Positions 10,522 through 20,247 of a stretch of DNA of 64,000 nt are shown here, one piece after another; the stretch's first letter is position 1; each line of letters opens with the position of its first letter. Source of the stretch: JAGVLN01 sp964515755 (GTDB lineage Bacteria > Pseudomonadota > Alphaproteobacteria > Rickettsiales > JABSSG01); contig CAZEVK010000001.1 of NCBI GenBank assembly GCA_964515755.1, positions 62,001 to 126,000 on the forward strand, written 5' to 3'. The position numbers were made by a program, and so were the translations under genes. The notes beneath the pieces are model-generated. The model searched no databases. It saw only the letters and a list, made by a program, of their open reading frames with translations, and was not told where the DNA came from.

Positions 10522-10965
10522 CTATTCCTTAGTTGATTTAATAAATAAAATATTTCCTTTAACTTTAACAATTTTGACTGTTTCTCCTTCTTTTATATAA
10601 TCATTAGTATCTATTAGTTGAGCATTCATAATAGTTCCCGACCATTTGACATTACCTATGGTATGACCTTTTATGTCACTATAAATTACTATAGCTTCCT
10701 TACCTACAATATCGCTGTAATTTTTCATAGTTTGCATGTGAGCTTTTTTAAAAAATTTCCAGAATATTAAAAAGTAGAGAGAACTTAGACTTACTAAAGC
10801 TAATAATATGCTTAATAAATTATCTCCTTTTATTATATTACACTCTATTAGACCAGCTACTGATAAAGCTCCAATGCCAATAAATAAAAATCCTATACCT
10901 GAAATAAATCCCATCTCTAGAATTATAGATACTACTCCTAATATAGTTAGCCATAATTGTTCCAT
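10522..10965 (-). CDS. nfeD: NfeD-family membrane protein, partner of the band-7 protein
   Basis: 147 residues: about three hydrophobic segments in the first 75 residues, including GISGIGFLFIGIGALSVAGL-like glycine-rich helices, then a soluble beta-rich C-terminus (YSDIVGKEAIVIYSDIKGH, ending VKVKGNILFIKS) with the OB-fold pattern of short NfeD proteins. It lies 5 nt upstream of the band-7 gene on the same strand, so the two are co-transcribed. NfeD proteins are thought to assist or anchor SPFH proteins. The start is the ATG at 10965. Confidence 0.85.
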   Translation of the reverse strand: MEQLWLTILGVVSIILEMGFISGIGFLFIGIGALSVAGLIECNIIKGDNLLSILLALVSLSSLYFLIFWKFFKKAHMQTMKNYSDIVGKEAIVIYSDIKGHTIGNVKWSGTIMNAQLIDTNDYIKEGETVKIVKVKGNILFIKSTKE

Positions 10966-11250
10966 TAGTTTTTATCTTTTTTGCTATTTTGCTATAAGAC
11001 TACATAAACTGATCTTCTCAGTTTTAATTAATTTATAATCTTACTCTGATTTACTTGTTTGTCCAGTTTTTCCTGGGCACATAACAACAATTCAAATAAA
11101 ATAATTTTATTAGAATGATATGCTTTTTATCATGAATTTGTTTTGCTTAAAGTAAGTAAAATCTATTAGTATTAGCTGATAGTATATATACTAAACGTTC
11201 GAATAGGCTGGTATACAATATTTAACTAAAGTAAAGTGGTTTAATTAACT

Positions 11251-11730
11251 ATGAGAAAAACTCCTTCATATCTAAATTTTGATAACCTAAATTATAAATG
11301 GAAAAATAATGTAGATTATCGTAAAAATCAAGATAAATATCAGGTTGGTAAAGGTGAGCAAGGTGTATTAATTTGTGAACCATATAAAACTGAAATATTA
11401 CCTTTTTGGAAATTTAAAGATCGATACATAGCAGCTGAAAGTAGTGATAAAATATATCAATTATTTCTCGATTATTTAAATAAAAAAGAATTTATTGGTG
11501 CTGATATGGCAAGAAAATATTTACAAATGGGATTTACTCGTGCAAGAAGATATGCAAATTATAAAGGTGGACTCAAATATAGCAAAGAGGACTATCATTT
11601 ACTGGAGAAGTTTACAGGTGATCCAGAAAAAATAATAAGTGCTGAAATATTCTATAAGAAATGGCAAGAAGCAGAAAATCACCCTATTTATGCTAAAATG
11701 AAAGCCGAATGGAAGAAAAAATTTGGATAA
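11251..11730 (+). CDS. DUF4385 family protein
   Basis: 159 residues. I recognise the DUF4385 pattern: an N-terminal NYKWKNNVDYRKNQDKY, then KGEQGVLICEPYKTEILPFW, and ADMARKYLQMGFTRARRYAN. The protein is soluble, basic and rich in aromatic residues. No function is established for the family, which is widespread but patchy in bacteria. No membrane segment or signal is visible. The gene stands alone between divergent neighbours in the accessory region. Confidence 0.75.
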   Translation: MRKTPSYLNFDNLNYKWKNNVDYRKNQDKYQVGKGEQGVLICEPYKTEILPFWKFKDRYIAAESSDKIYQLFLDYLNKKEFIGADMARKYLQMGFTRARRYANYKGGLKYSKEDYHLLEKFTGDPEKIISAEIFYKKWQEAENHPIYAKMKAEWKKKFG

Positions 11731-11858
11731 ATTAAAGTAAAATATACGTAATATAAAAAATATCATGAAAAATAAATATTTATTTTTTAAAAGAATTTAC
11801 TAGGTATATTTTGGTATAACAAAGTTAATAAAATATCTAATTTATTTTGACTTATACT

Positions 11859-12923
11859 CTACCGTTGCTTGTTTATTTTTTCATGATTAATTAGCCACTT
11901 TTTACGTGCAATGCCACCACCATATCCACCGAGCTCACCATTACTATTGATTATACGATGGCAAGGAATGATAATAGCATGTTGATTTGCACCGTTAGCA
12001 TTAGCCACTGCTCTGAATGCTGTGGGCTTCCCAATAATAGAAGCTTGTTTCAAATAGCTTCTTATCTCACCATAAGGGATTTCAATAAGTGCTTGCCATG
12101 CTAATTTTTGAAACTCACTACCGGTCAAACATAATTTTGTTTTGAAACTATGCAAATCTCCATCAAAATATGCCTCTAGCTCTTTCTGAATGCTCTCAAT
12201 TGGCTTGCTAAGTCCAGGAATAATTGCTGAATTTGTTTTTATACGAAGCTTTTTAACTTCATTCTCAAGTCCCCTTCTATCAACAAACTCTAGCAAATAC
12301 AGAAATTCATCATCAGCTATAGCGATCATTGGTCCAAGAATTGTATCAAGCCAAGCCGCTTTTAGTATATTATAGTCAACAGAAACTTTAGTTGGTGGTG
12401 CACCCATTATTTTAGAAAAGGCATCTCTGAAGCCGCTTGAAGACTCGTATCCCGCATCTAATTGTGCATCTATCACATTTTCTCCTGATCTTATTTGTTT
12501 CATAGCAATTCCCATACGTCTACTTCTAGCATATTCTACAAATGTCATACCAAATCTCTTTTTAAATTGTCTGCGCGCTGTTGATTCGTCTATTTTTATT
12601 TCTTTAAAATCTGCAGCTTTCCATCTTTTTTCAGGATTTTCCTCCACTAGTTTAACGAGCCTTGCTACTAAACTCGAAACATGATTTGGATGTGAAAGTG
12701 GCTTACATCTTTTGCATGGACGAAAAGAAGCAAGTAAAGCTTGTTTTGCATTATCAAAAAATTCACAATTTTCAAATTTTGGCTTCCTAGCCGAGCAAGT
12801 AGGACGACAAAATACACCTGTAGTTTTGACGCCAACATAAAAAATACCATCATATTCACTATTTTTATCTAGTAATGCTTTATATAATTCTTTCTTTTTT
12901 TTATCTGTGATCATTTTATGCAT
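11859..12923 (-). CDS. ada: Ada: bifunctional DNA methylphosphotriester / O6-methylguanine methyltransferase and regulator
   Basis: 354 residues, the normal full length. The N-terminal zinc domain has four cysteines (FCRPTCSARKP and RPCKRCKPL), including the acceptor Cys for methylphosphotriesters. An AraC-type helix-turn-helix follows (DESTARRQFKKRFGMTFVEY, then DAQLDAGYESSSGFRDAF). The C-terminal domain has the O6-alkylguanine active site IPCHRI and downstream GELGGYGGG. The protein repairs alkylated DNA suicidally and, when methylated, activates transcription. Two ATGs (12923 and 12914) are possible starts. Together with UmuD this is part of a small damage-response set in the region. Confidence 0.95.
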   Translation of the reverse strand: MHKMITDKKKKELYKALLDKNSEYDGIFYVGVKTTGVFCRPTCSARKPKFENCEFFDNAKQALLASFRPCKRCKPLSHPNHVSSLVARLVKLVEENPEKRWKAADFKEIKIDESTARRQFKKRFGMTFVEYARSRRMGIAMKQIRSGENVIDAQLDAGYESSSGFRDAFSKIMGAPPTKVSVDYNILKAAWLDTILGPMIAIADDEFLYLLEFVDRRGLENEVKKLRIKTNSAIIPGLSKPIESIQKELEAYFDGDLHSFKTKLCLTGSEFQKLAWQALIEIPYGEIRSYLKQASIIGKPTAFRAVANANGANQHAIIIPCHRIINSNGELGGYGGGIARKKWLINHEKINKQR

Positions 12924-13169
12924 CTTTAAAATAATGATAATTTTTAAAAAATTATATCAGCTAAAAAATTAGACGCGACCGAAAATCAGGCATTGATTTT
13001 TTATAGATAAAAAATGAATTAAAAATTACTGCAGTAACTATTTCAACTAAGAAAAATACATTATTTCCTTTTTAGTTTATTCAATAAATAGCTTGCTCTA
13101 AGTAAATTATATGAAAAATAAGATAAATAGATTACTTGAAAAAAAGTATGTTTGTGCTATAGTTCAATC

Positions 13170-13448
13170 ATGCTAAGTTTTATAGACTATATAATAAATT
13201 ATCAAGAAATTTTAGGATTTATAGCTGCTACGCTTGGCTCTGTTTCTTTTTTACCACAAGTTGTTAAAATATGGAGATTAAGGTCTGTAAAAGACATATC
13301 TACTAGTATGTATATATTATATACTATTAGCGTAATATTATGGTTGATTTATGGTATTGTTATAAAATCTGCACCACTTATCATAGCTGAGATAGTAACA
13401 CTAATTCTGGTATCTACAATTCTTGTAATGAAGTATTTATGGAAATAA
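13170..13448 (+). CDS. SemiSWEET-type sugar transporter (PQ-loop)
   Basis: 92 residues with three hydrophobic helices, the half-size SWEET topology. The PQ-loop motif is plain: SVSFLPQVVKIWRLRSVKDI near residues 26-45, followed by STSMYILYTISVILWLIYGI. SemiSWEETs dimerise in the inner membrane and move sugars by facilitated diffusion, which suits a parasite importing host metabolites (inference). A TTG at 13152 could add six residues, but the ATG at 13170 sits immediately before the first helix and gives the usual length. Confidence 0.85.
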   Translation: MLSFIDYIINYQEILGFIAATLGSVSFLPQVVKIWRLRSVKDISTSMYILYTISVILWLIYGIVIKSAPLIIAEIVTLILVSTILVMKYLWK

Positions 13449-13813
13449 TGAAGTTATGCGTTTAATCGCTAATATGGCCGTTCGTTTATCGAAAAATTAA
13501 GCTATAATAACACGTCTTATGTAATTCATTTTTCTAAGATTTTTAAATTGTTTTTATTAAGAAAACCTGGTTCGAAAAATTTATCAATAACCCACCACAA
13601 ATTGGCTTAAAATCAATCGTTCCACAAATTTTTAAGCTGTTAAAAAGGTTAGGCATTGTAATAGTAACTTTTTTTATATTCTGACTATAAATCATTTACA
13701 ACTAATAGCCTACAATAAACCTTGACAATAAGATAAAAAAGTTGAAATTGTATTCCTGAAAGTCAATTTATAGTTATATTAATAACAGTAAAAATATGGC
13801 TTAAGGAGGATAT
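13449..13813. other. Intergenic, no supported gene
   Basis: 365 AT-rich nt. No frame of useful length and no structured RNA is recognised. The last bases hold a near-perfect ribosome site, AAGGAGGATAT, for the ATG at 13814. Confidence 0.45.
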
Positions 13814-14014
13814 ATGGATTTATTAAAACAAATAAAAGATATTTATGATTTGACTAGAGGATATAATCATCTTAGTGCTCCTACTCACAACATTGAGGAA
13901 GAAACTGAGAAAGAACCAGTGCAACAAATCAAAAAGAAAATAGATAAAATTGGTGGTACTGATAAAAGCATAAAACAATTAGGCACAAAACGTGCTCATG
14001 AAATAGTTAGCTAA
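13814..14014 (+). CDS. Small unknown charged protein, possibly a truncated remnant
   Basis: 66 residues, acidic then basic and strongly hydrophilic (IEEETEKEPVQQIKKKIDKI). No family is recognised. The ribosome site is the best in the window (AAGGAGGATAT directly before ATG), which supports translation. Immediately after the stop another frame continues with LAKAAVALAYYKVQFLGI and stays open to about 14143. A one-base shift near the stop could therefore have split a longer protein of about 110 residues. This is inference only. Confidence 0.5.
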   Translation: MDLLKQIKDIYDLTRGYNHLSAPTHNIEEETEKEPVQQIKKKIDKIGGTDKSIKQLGTKRAHEIVS

Positions 14015-14164
14015 AGCAGCAGTAGCACTAGCGTATTATAAAGTACAATTTTTAGGTATTACAAAAATATATATCTTGAAGCATTGGAATTATTATTTTT
14101 ATTTACCAAAAAAATTGTATAGGCGCGTAATAGGCAAGTAGAGATTGATGAACAACAAAAATAT

Positions 14165-15037
14165 TTAGTTAATTGCTTTTATAGGAGCTTTTAACTGTTG
14201 AATTAACTCAGCAGGTGTATCGCTAAATACTGCATAAACTCCTAATTTTTTTGCTTCTTGGTACTCTTGTTTACTATTAATACCAAATATAAAAATTTTA
14301 GCTTGATCGTTACTAGCTTCTTCTATACATTCTACTGCTTTATTATCCCACAATCTAAAATGTACCTTATTAATATCATCACCAAGAGCAAAAGATTCTT
14401 TTACTATCATTTCAATGTCTAGCTCAAAACCAATATAATGACTAGAATTAAGTTTATAACAGCAAGTCCCTTTATTACGCATAGTTAATAAAAGCTCTCG
14501 AGTTTTGTGGCGACTTTCGAATAATTTAGCTTCTGGCTTTTGTTCTTTAAAATAATTTAAATGCTCTATATTCGTAGAATAAAAAATTAATCTCTGCCAT
14601 GCATTTTTTTCATTAACTAATTTTACAATTGCATCAACTAAAGGCTTTGCTGGCAATGATTTTAAATCAACTATAATTTCCAAATTTGGAAATTTATTTA
14701 GAACTTCAGCCAAAGTAGGAATTTTATAACCTTTACCTCTTTCTGGAAAAGACTTATTAGATTTAGGATCAAAATTATAAGCTGCATCAAGTGCTTCTAA
14801 ATCTTGGTAATTCCATGCATTAACTAAGCCTTTACCGTTTGTCCGAGATGCTAAATCATTTGGGTGATATAAAACCACTACTCCATCTTTACTTAATTGA
14901 ACATCAATTTCAATTCCATCGCTACCAACATTAATAACATTTTCAAAAGCAAATATAGTATTTTCAGGAAAATTATTTTTTCCACCACGATGAGCTATTA
15001 TCTTTGGAGAAACAGTATAACTTGTTGTTGCTTTCAT
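14165..15037 (-). CDS. ugpQ: Glycerophosphodiester phosphodiesterase (GDPD)
   Basis: 290 residues forming a GDPD TIM barrel. Near the N-terminus is the metal and catalytic motif IIAHRGGKNNFPENT with DGIEIDVQLSKDG and the catalytic histidine in VVLYHPND. Further marks are PTLAEVLNKFPN and IVDLKS, and near the end AKKLGVYAVFSDTP. The enzyme splits glycerophosphodiesters to an alcohol and glycerol-3-phosphate. No signal peptide is seen, so it is probably cytoplasmic and recycles deacylated host or self phospholipids, which would pair functionally with the patatin at 8502-9470. It is monocistronic. Confidence 0.9.
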   Translation of the reverse strand: MKATTSYTVSPKIIAHRGGKNNFPENTIFAFENVINVGSDGIEIDVQLSKDGVVVLYHPNDLASRTNGKGLVNAWNYQDLEALDAAYNFDPKSNKSFPERGKGYKIPTLAEVLNKFPNLEIIVDLKSLPAKPLVDAIVKLVNEKNAWQRLIFYSTNIEHLNYFKEQKPEAKLFESRHKTRELLLTMRNKGTCCYKLNSSHYIGFELDIEMIVKESFALGDDINKVHFRLWDNKAVECIEEASNDQAKIFIFGINSKQEYQEAKKLGVYAVFSDTPAELIQQLKAPIKAIN

Positions 15038-15226
15038 TAGTAGACACCCACTATAGCTATATTTAGCAATCTCATAATGAAACTATATTGCTAATTTTTA
15101 TACTCAAAATATTTTTATTATTAATACACTATAACTATAAAAGCTTTTTTACTCAAACCTAACATATAACTTTATTATTAGATTCGATTAAAATAAAACC
15201 AATTCATGATATAAATAATTCTTTTA

Positions 15227-16483
15227 CTAATAGACTCTTAGCAATTCATTCCAATTAGTAGTATATCTAGATGTGCGATGTTCGCATTTCATACTCCATT
15301 CTCTCTTAGTACCTTGAGCGGCAAAAAAAACTGTATCTCTTCCCATTTTGTTATTTAGTTTGGTCATTACATCAAGAATAGAAGATTGTTGTTGTGAATT
15401 TTCGGCTACAAAAAAGTTTTTCTGAATACGTGATCCATTTTTCAACCCTAGTAATACTATTCCTGCTTTTTTATATGAATAATTTTGTTTAAATATGTTT
15501 TTTAACCTTTCTTTAGCTTGCTTAATTATCAGTATAGTATCATTAGTTGCTTCCTCAAACCAATACACATCACTATACTGATAGTTAGCTTTATTGTTTC
15601 TATACAATTTTTCTTTAAGAAAAATATAGATCCCTTGAGCAAATGCACCTTCCTTCCTCATTTTCTCGCAAGCTTTTACGGTATAATGAGATATTGCTTC
15701 CTCTAATTCAATTATACTATTTACAGCTTTACCAAATGATCTGGAAGAAATAATATTTTTTTTGTAGACAATCCTTCTCCTGTTTCATGGCAATCTATAC
15801 CTTTTAATTCCATTACTAACTTTTCACCCATTACTCCAAATATTTTACGAATTGCTTTGCTATAATAGTCCCTAAGCTGAGAAGCGGTACCAATACCTAA
15901 GCATTTTAATCTTATATTTAATTTCCTACCTATCCCCCATATATCTTTTATATCAAAATTATCCATTATTTGTTGTTGCTCTAAACCATCCTTTAAGTAC
16001 AATACCACTGCTCTAATTCGTTTAGCTATATGATTGGCTATTTTAGCTAAAGTCTTACTTTTCCCGATACCGATAGACACCGGAATACCAATCCATTTTT
16101 TAATTTTATCTTTTATTGATGTAATATATTCAATTAAATCTTCATCAGTTCCATCAAGCCTTAAAAAAAGCCTCATCAATAGAATAAATTTCTAAATGAG
16201 AAGATAGTTCTCTAATTGTATTCATCACACGATTAGATACATCTCCATAAAGCTGGTAGTTCGAAGATAGAACTTTAATATTATGTGCTTTACATAATTC
16301 TTTACATTTAAAATAGGGTATACCCATAGGTATACCTAAAGCTTTTGCTTCATTAGATCTAGCAATAACGCAACCGTCATTATTAGAGAGAATAACAACA
16401 GGACAATTTTTTAATTTAGGAAAAAAAGCTCTCTCGCAAGAAGCAAAGAAGTTATTACAATCTATGAGAGCATATATAGTCAT
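15227..16483 (-). pseudogene. umuC: umuC (DNA polymerase V catalytic subunit), split by two homopolymer frameshifts
   Basis: Three segments align end to end as one Y-family polymerase of about 420 residues. The first (16483 onward) has MTIYALIDCNNFFASCERAF and the catalytic SIDEAF. The 7-base A run (plus strand) at 16163-16169 carries one base too many: removing one gives DEAFLRLDGTDEDLIEYI in continuous frame. The second segment has the polymerase motif IGIGKSKTLAKIANHIAK and ends early because the run of 8 T (plus strand) at 15756-15763 again breaks frame. The correct continuation is SSRSFGKAVNSIIELEEAIS running into the third segment (to 15227). Conserved polymerase residues remain present. 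The gene is 16 nt after umuD. It is either recently inactivated, expressed by slippage, or a sequencing artefact. Confidence 0.9.
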
Positions 16484-16499
16484 ATAGCTTATATTATTA

Positions 16500-16916
16500 T
16501 TACAGTTTTCGTACTACTGAAGTAACCACTCCCCAAATGCAAACTTCATCTCCTTCTGAAGAAGTTTTGATTAGAATCGGAGTGTAATTTTTATTTTCTG
16601 GAGCTAAATAAGCTTGATTATTAATATATTTCAGTCTTTTTACTGTAAATTCGCCATTTATAACAGCAATTACTATTTTACCAGCTATAGGGGTTATACT
16701 TCTATCTACTACCAAAATATCATTTTCTAAGATACTAGCTTCAATCATTGAATCTCCCGCCATTCTTACAAAAAAAGTAGCTACAGGGTGATCAATTAAA
16801 TATTCATTTAAATCTAATTTAGTATCCATAGATCCTTCAGCAGGTGAAGGAAATCCAGCCTGTACTTTAGAGCTATAAAGTATAGGTACGGATATAGTTA
16901 AGTCTGGTCTTATCAT
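16500..16916 (-). CDS. umuD: UmuD, S24 peptidase subunit of DNA polymerase V
   Basis: 138 residues, the normal UmuD length. The self-cleavage site appears as VQA|GFPSPAEG near residues 18-24 (Ala-Gly bond in place of the Cys-Gly of E. coli). The catalytic Ser is in MAGDSMIE and the catalytic Lys in FTVKRLKYI. After cleavage UmuD' joins UmuC for translesion synthesis. It lies 16 nt upstream of umuC on the same strand. I find no clear LexA box (direct GTTC repeats) upstream. UmuD is intact although its partner umuC is split. Confidence 0.92.
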   Translation of the reverse strand: MIRPDLTISVPILYSSKVQAGFPSPAEGSMDTKLDLNEYLIDHPVATFFVRMAGDSMIEASILENDILVVDRSITPIAGKIVIAVINGEFTVKRLKYINNQAYLAPENKNYTPILIKTSSEGDEVCIWGVVTSVVRKL

Positions 16917-17279
16917 TTTTTGAATTCTGTATATTTATTACTATAAATTAATTATAGTTCTTTAATTAATCAATTTCAATTTTTATTTTATAAGTTTAAT
17001 AATCTTTAATAAATACGCTAATCATGACATAAGGTTCGTTATAATGGATACTAAGTACGCAAAAAATATAAATGAAATTAGCTTAAATTTAAGTCCAACA
17101 ATCAAAGTAAATTATCTTTACGTAAATTAAGGAAAGAGATATGCGATTCAAAAAAAACTAAGCACACATAGATTGTAATCATGACAAAAGAAACTTTTCT
17201 TATCAGTAAGATAGCTTTAGATAAAATTGAAAATGGAGAACCTTAAGTACCAATAGAAATTACACAGCTATATTTAGGC
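16917..17279. other. Intergenic, no supported gene
   Basis: 363 nt between umuD and the TMEM175 gene. It contains only very short plus-strand frames (for example from 17043, 28 codons, and from 17181, 21 codons before TAA). They show no recognisable motif and may be debris. No RNA gene is seen. Confidence 0.4.
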
Positions 17280-17867
17280 TTATGATAATAATTTTTCTAT
17301 TCTTCGATCAGGTATGATCCACATTAAAATCACTACAAAATAAATCATCTGAGATATTTTCTCATAATAAAAAGCAGTAGGTATGGCAATTAAAAATAAA
17401 ATCAAAGACATTTTGCCTTTAAAATCTTTTCCGATAGCATTCGATAAAACCGAATTTGGGTTATATTTTAATATTGAAAATTGTAAAATACGATAAGCAG
17501 CAGCTGTTAATAATAGCTCTATCCCATATACAGCAGTTGGTAAAGGCTCAAAATGATTTTCTCCCATCCAATCTGTAGTAAAAGGAATTAAGGAGACCCA
17601 GAAAAGAAAATGTAAATTTGCAAGTAATATTTGTCCGTTAACATGAGTGACAGTATGAACCATGTGATGATGATTACTCCAATAAGTACCAATGTAAAAA
17701 AAGCTTATCACATAACTCAAAAAAATTGGTGCCATTGAGCAAAGATGTTCAAAACTAGATCCATGAGGTGCTTTGAGCTCTAAAACCATTATGGTAATAG
17801 TCACTGCTAAAACTCCGTCACTAAAAGCTTCAAACCTAGCTTTACTAATTCCTTTGCTTTCTTTCAT
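17280..17867 (-). CDS. TMEM175-family (DUF1211) potassium channel-like membrane protein
   Basis: 195 residues with about six hydrophobic helices. Helix 1 has the family signature RFEAFSDGVLAVTITIMVL (RxxxFSDG), the hallmark of TMEM175 channels, in which isoleucine or leucine residues form the selectivity constriction. Other marks are SYVISFFYIGTYWSNHHHM and NLHFLFWVSLIPFTTDWMG, typical of the bacterial members. Bacterial TMEM175 proteins form tetrameric K+-permeable channels. The gene stands alone. The start is the ATG at 17867. Confidence 0.88.
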   Translation of the reverse strand: MKESKGISKARFEAFSDGVLAVTITIMVLELKAPHGSSFEHLCSMAPIFLSYVISFFYIGTYWSNHHHMVHTVTHVNGQILLANLHFLFWVSLIPFTTDWMGENHFEPLPTAVYGIELLLTAAAYRILQFSILKYNPNSVLSNAIGKDFKGKMSLILFLIAIPTAFYYEKISQMIYFVVILMWIIPDRRIEKLLS

Positions 17868-18283
17868 TTTTATATTTTATAATAAATAAATTGTTTTAAT
17901 TTTCTTTCTTTCGCTATCAAGAATAATCACTTTATGACTTTAAAGCTCTCTTTATTCCTGAGAATATAAAATTTTTATGCTTTTTCTACCTAAGAAAAAG
18001 ACTTAATCTAACTTTAATATTCAAGTATACTAAAAGACAATTATTCTATAGTCAAATTTTTTTGCTGTAACAAAAAGCCTGCTATAAAAACATGATATGC
18101 ACAAAATACTTTGAGATCTGGCCTTAAAAATAAATGTTATTATCACATTTTCCTATGTAAAATAACTCTACTTAAAACTCTCTTCTTACCGGTGATTCAG
18201 CCTATTTACATTTACTCTTGAGAAATACACATATGGTTGAGTATTTCGTACCCTAATGATAAGAAAAATAATTGCTTATAAAT
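17868..18283. other. Intergenic, no supported gene
   Basis: 416 AT-rich nt downstream of rpoD and upstream of the TMEM175 gene. I see no frame, tRNA or strong hairpin on either strand. Promoter elements for the minus-strand TMEM175 gene may be here but none is clear. Confidence 0.45.
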
Positions 18284-20242
18284 CTAATTAGTACCACCAT
18301 TTAAGAAGCTTCTAAGCTTCTTAGATCTGCTAGGATGCTTTAACTTTCTCAAAGCCTTAGCCTCTATCTGTCTAATACGCTCTCTTGTAACAGAAAATTG
18401 CTGACCAACTTCTTCTAAAGTATGATCAGTATTCATGCCAATACCAAACCTCATCCTTAGTACTCGCTCTTCACGCGGGGTGAGGCTTGCTAATACCCTA
18501 GTAGTAATTTCACGCAAATTAGATAAAATAGCTGCATCAACAGGTAGCATTGCATTTTTATCCTCAATAAAGTCACCTAAAGAGCTGCCATCCTCATCAC
18601 CAATTGGACTTTCAAGACTAACTGGTTCTTTAGCAATTTTCATCACTTTACGAACTTTTTCAATAGGCATCGACAAACGTTCAGCAATCTCATTTGGAGT
18701 CGGTTCATAACCAAGTTCATAAGCCATTTGTCTGCTAGTACGCACAATTTTATTAATAGTCTCAATCATATGCACAGGTATGCGAATAGTCCGAGCCTGA
18801 TCAGCAATCGATCTTGTAATAGCTTGCCTTATCCACCATGTGGCATAGGTAGAAAATTTATAACCACGACGATATTGAAATTTATCTACAGCTTTCATCA
18901 ATCCAATATTACCTTCTTGAATTAAATCAAGAAACTGTAACCCACGATTAGCATATTTCTTAGCAATTGAAATAACTAATCTTAAATTGGCTTCTATCAT
19001 TTCTTTTTTAGCTCTTCTTGCTAAGCGCTCACCTTTTTGTACAGCCATAACTAATTTTTTAAAGTCTAAAATATTAACACCAATTTTTTCAGCAACATCA
19101 TCCATTTCTACAAGCAAAATCTTGATTTCAGCGTCTTCTTGACTAATAAAGTTAGCCCATTGTTTATTAACTTTAGACATTTTCTTTAGCCAAGCATCAG
19201 TTAAACTCTCTCCGGTAAAATACTTAATAAAATCTGCTCTGCTAATACCATTTTTTTCAGCTATTTTCAGAAATTTTAATTCAAAATTGATTATACGTTT
19301 GCTATAGCCGTAAAGATTATCGATCAAATACTCAATGGATTTATCATTGATATGTAGATCTTTTATACAATCAGCCAATTTAGCTGATAATTTCTTGTAA
19401 GTAGCACTAGTTTTGGTTTGACCCTTTTTGAAAATATATAATAATTTTTCACAAATTTTTGCAATTTCACCAAAATTATCAAGCATTTTAGGCATTAGGC
19501 TAGCTTCCATAGCTAATAAAGAAACATTTTGCTCTTCATCATCTTCATCGTCAAATGCCTCCTCACCTTCAGCACCTTCAAACTCATTTTCTTCATCTTC
19601 TTTCTCATCGTCCATACTTGAGATAGATTTTGTCAAATCTGAGCTGGCCAAATTGTCTTCGCAGAAAGTTTCTTCGAGATCAATTACATCACGTAACAAA
19701 ATCTTTTCATTAACTAAATCTTCAAACCAAGAAATAAATTTTTTCATTGCAAGAGGCGTTTCACAAAGAGACGCAATCATAGAGTTTCGTCCCTCTTCGA
19801 TTCTCTTGGCAATTACGATTTCATCCTCACGTGATAACAAACGAACTCCACCCATATCTTTAAGATATTGACGAACAGGATCATCAGTTATGCCAACTAG
19901 AACTTCTTCAACAACCTCTAATTCAGCTCCTTCTTCATTGATATCAAACTCATCATCTACAGCAAGATCAAACTCTTCTTCTTTAACAACGCTATCAACT
20001 TCTAAAATGTTTATACCAGCTTCTGAGAGAGAATTAAAAGCACTATCAATGATATCAGGAGTAAACAAATCAGCAGGTAATAACTTATTAACCTCATCAA
20101 AAGTTAAGAACCCTTTAACTTTACCAGCTGCTATTAACTTCTTTAGAGAAGCATCAAGATTTTTAGACGCAGTATCATTCGTAGGCTTATTTTCAATATT
20201 TTCTTCAATATTCTTGTTCACGCCTTTTTTATTCTTACTCAT
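18284..20242 (-). CDS. rpoD: RNA polymerase primary sigma factor, sigma-70
   Basis: About 652 residues. Region 1.1 is at the N-terminus, followed by VRQYLKDMGGVRLLSREDE (region 1.2), a strongly acidic stretch in the non-conserved region (EDEENEFEGAEGEEAFDDED), regions 2.1-2.4 (LRLVISIAKKYANRGLQFLD and YKFSTYATWWIRQAITRSI), region 3, and region 4.2 with its helix-turn-helix (TLEEVGQQFSVTRERIRQIE). It directs most housekeeping transcription. It is co-transcribed with dnaG, an old macromolecular-synthesis gene pair. A GTG at 20251 overlaps the dnaG stop; the ATG at 20242 is preferred. Confidence 0.97.
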   Translation of the reverse strand: MSKNKKGVNKNIEENIENKPTNDTASKNLDASLKKLIAAGKVKGFLTFDEVNKLLPADLFTPDIIDSAFNSLSEAGINILEVDSVVKEEEFDLAVDDEFDINEEGAELEVVEEVLVGITDDPVRQYLKDMGGVRLLSREDEIVIAKRIEEGRNSMIASLCETPLAMKKFISWFEDLVNEKILLRDVIDLEETFCEDNLASSDLTKSISSMDDEKEDEENEFEGAEGEEAFDDEDDEEQNVSLLAMEASLMPKMLDNFGEIAKICEKLLYIFKKGQTKTSATYKKLSAKLADCIKDLHINDKSIEYLIDNLYGYSKRIINFELKFLKIAEKNGISRADFIKYFTGESLTDAWLKKMSKVNKQWANFISQEDAEIKILLVEMDDVAEKIGVNILDFKKLVMAVQKGERLARRAKKEMIEANLRLVISIAKKYANRGLQFLDLIQEGNIGLMKAVDKFQYRRGYKFSTYATWWIRQAITRSIADQARTIRIPVHMIETINKIVRTSRQMAYELGYEPTPNEIAERLSMPIEKVRKVMKIAKEPVSLESPIGDEDGSSLGDFIEDKNAMLPVDAAILSNLREITTRVLASLTPREERVLRMRFGIGMNTDHTLEEVGQQFSVTRERIRQIEAKALRKLKHPSRSKKLRSFLNGGTN

Positions 20243-20247
20243 AATTT

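Noticed and set aside
16917..17000. LexA-type SOS box before umuD
   Set aside because: A GTTC occurs near 16951, but no second half-site at the expected spacing is present.
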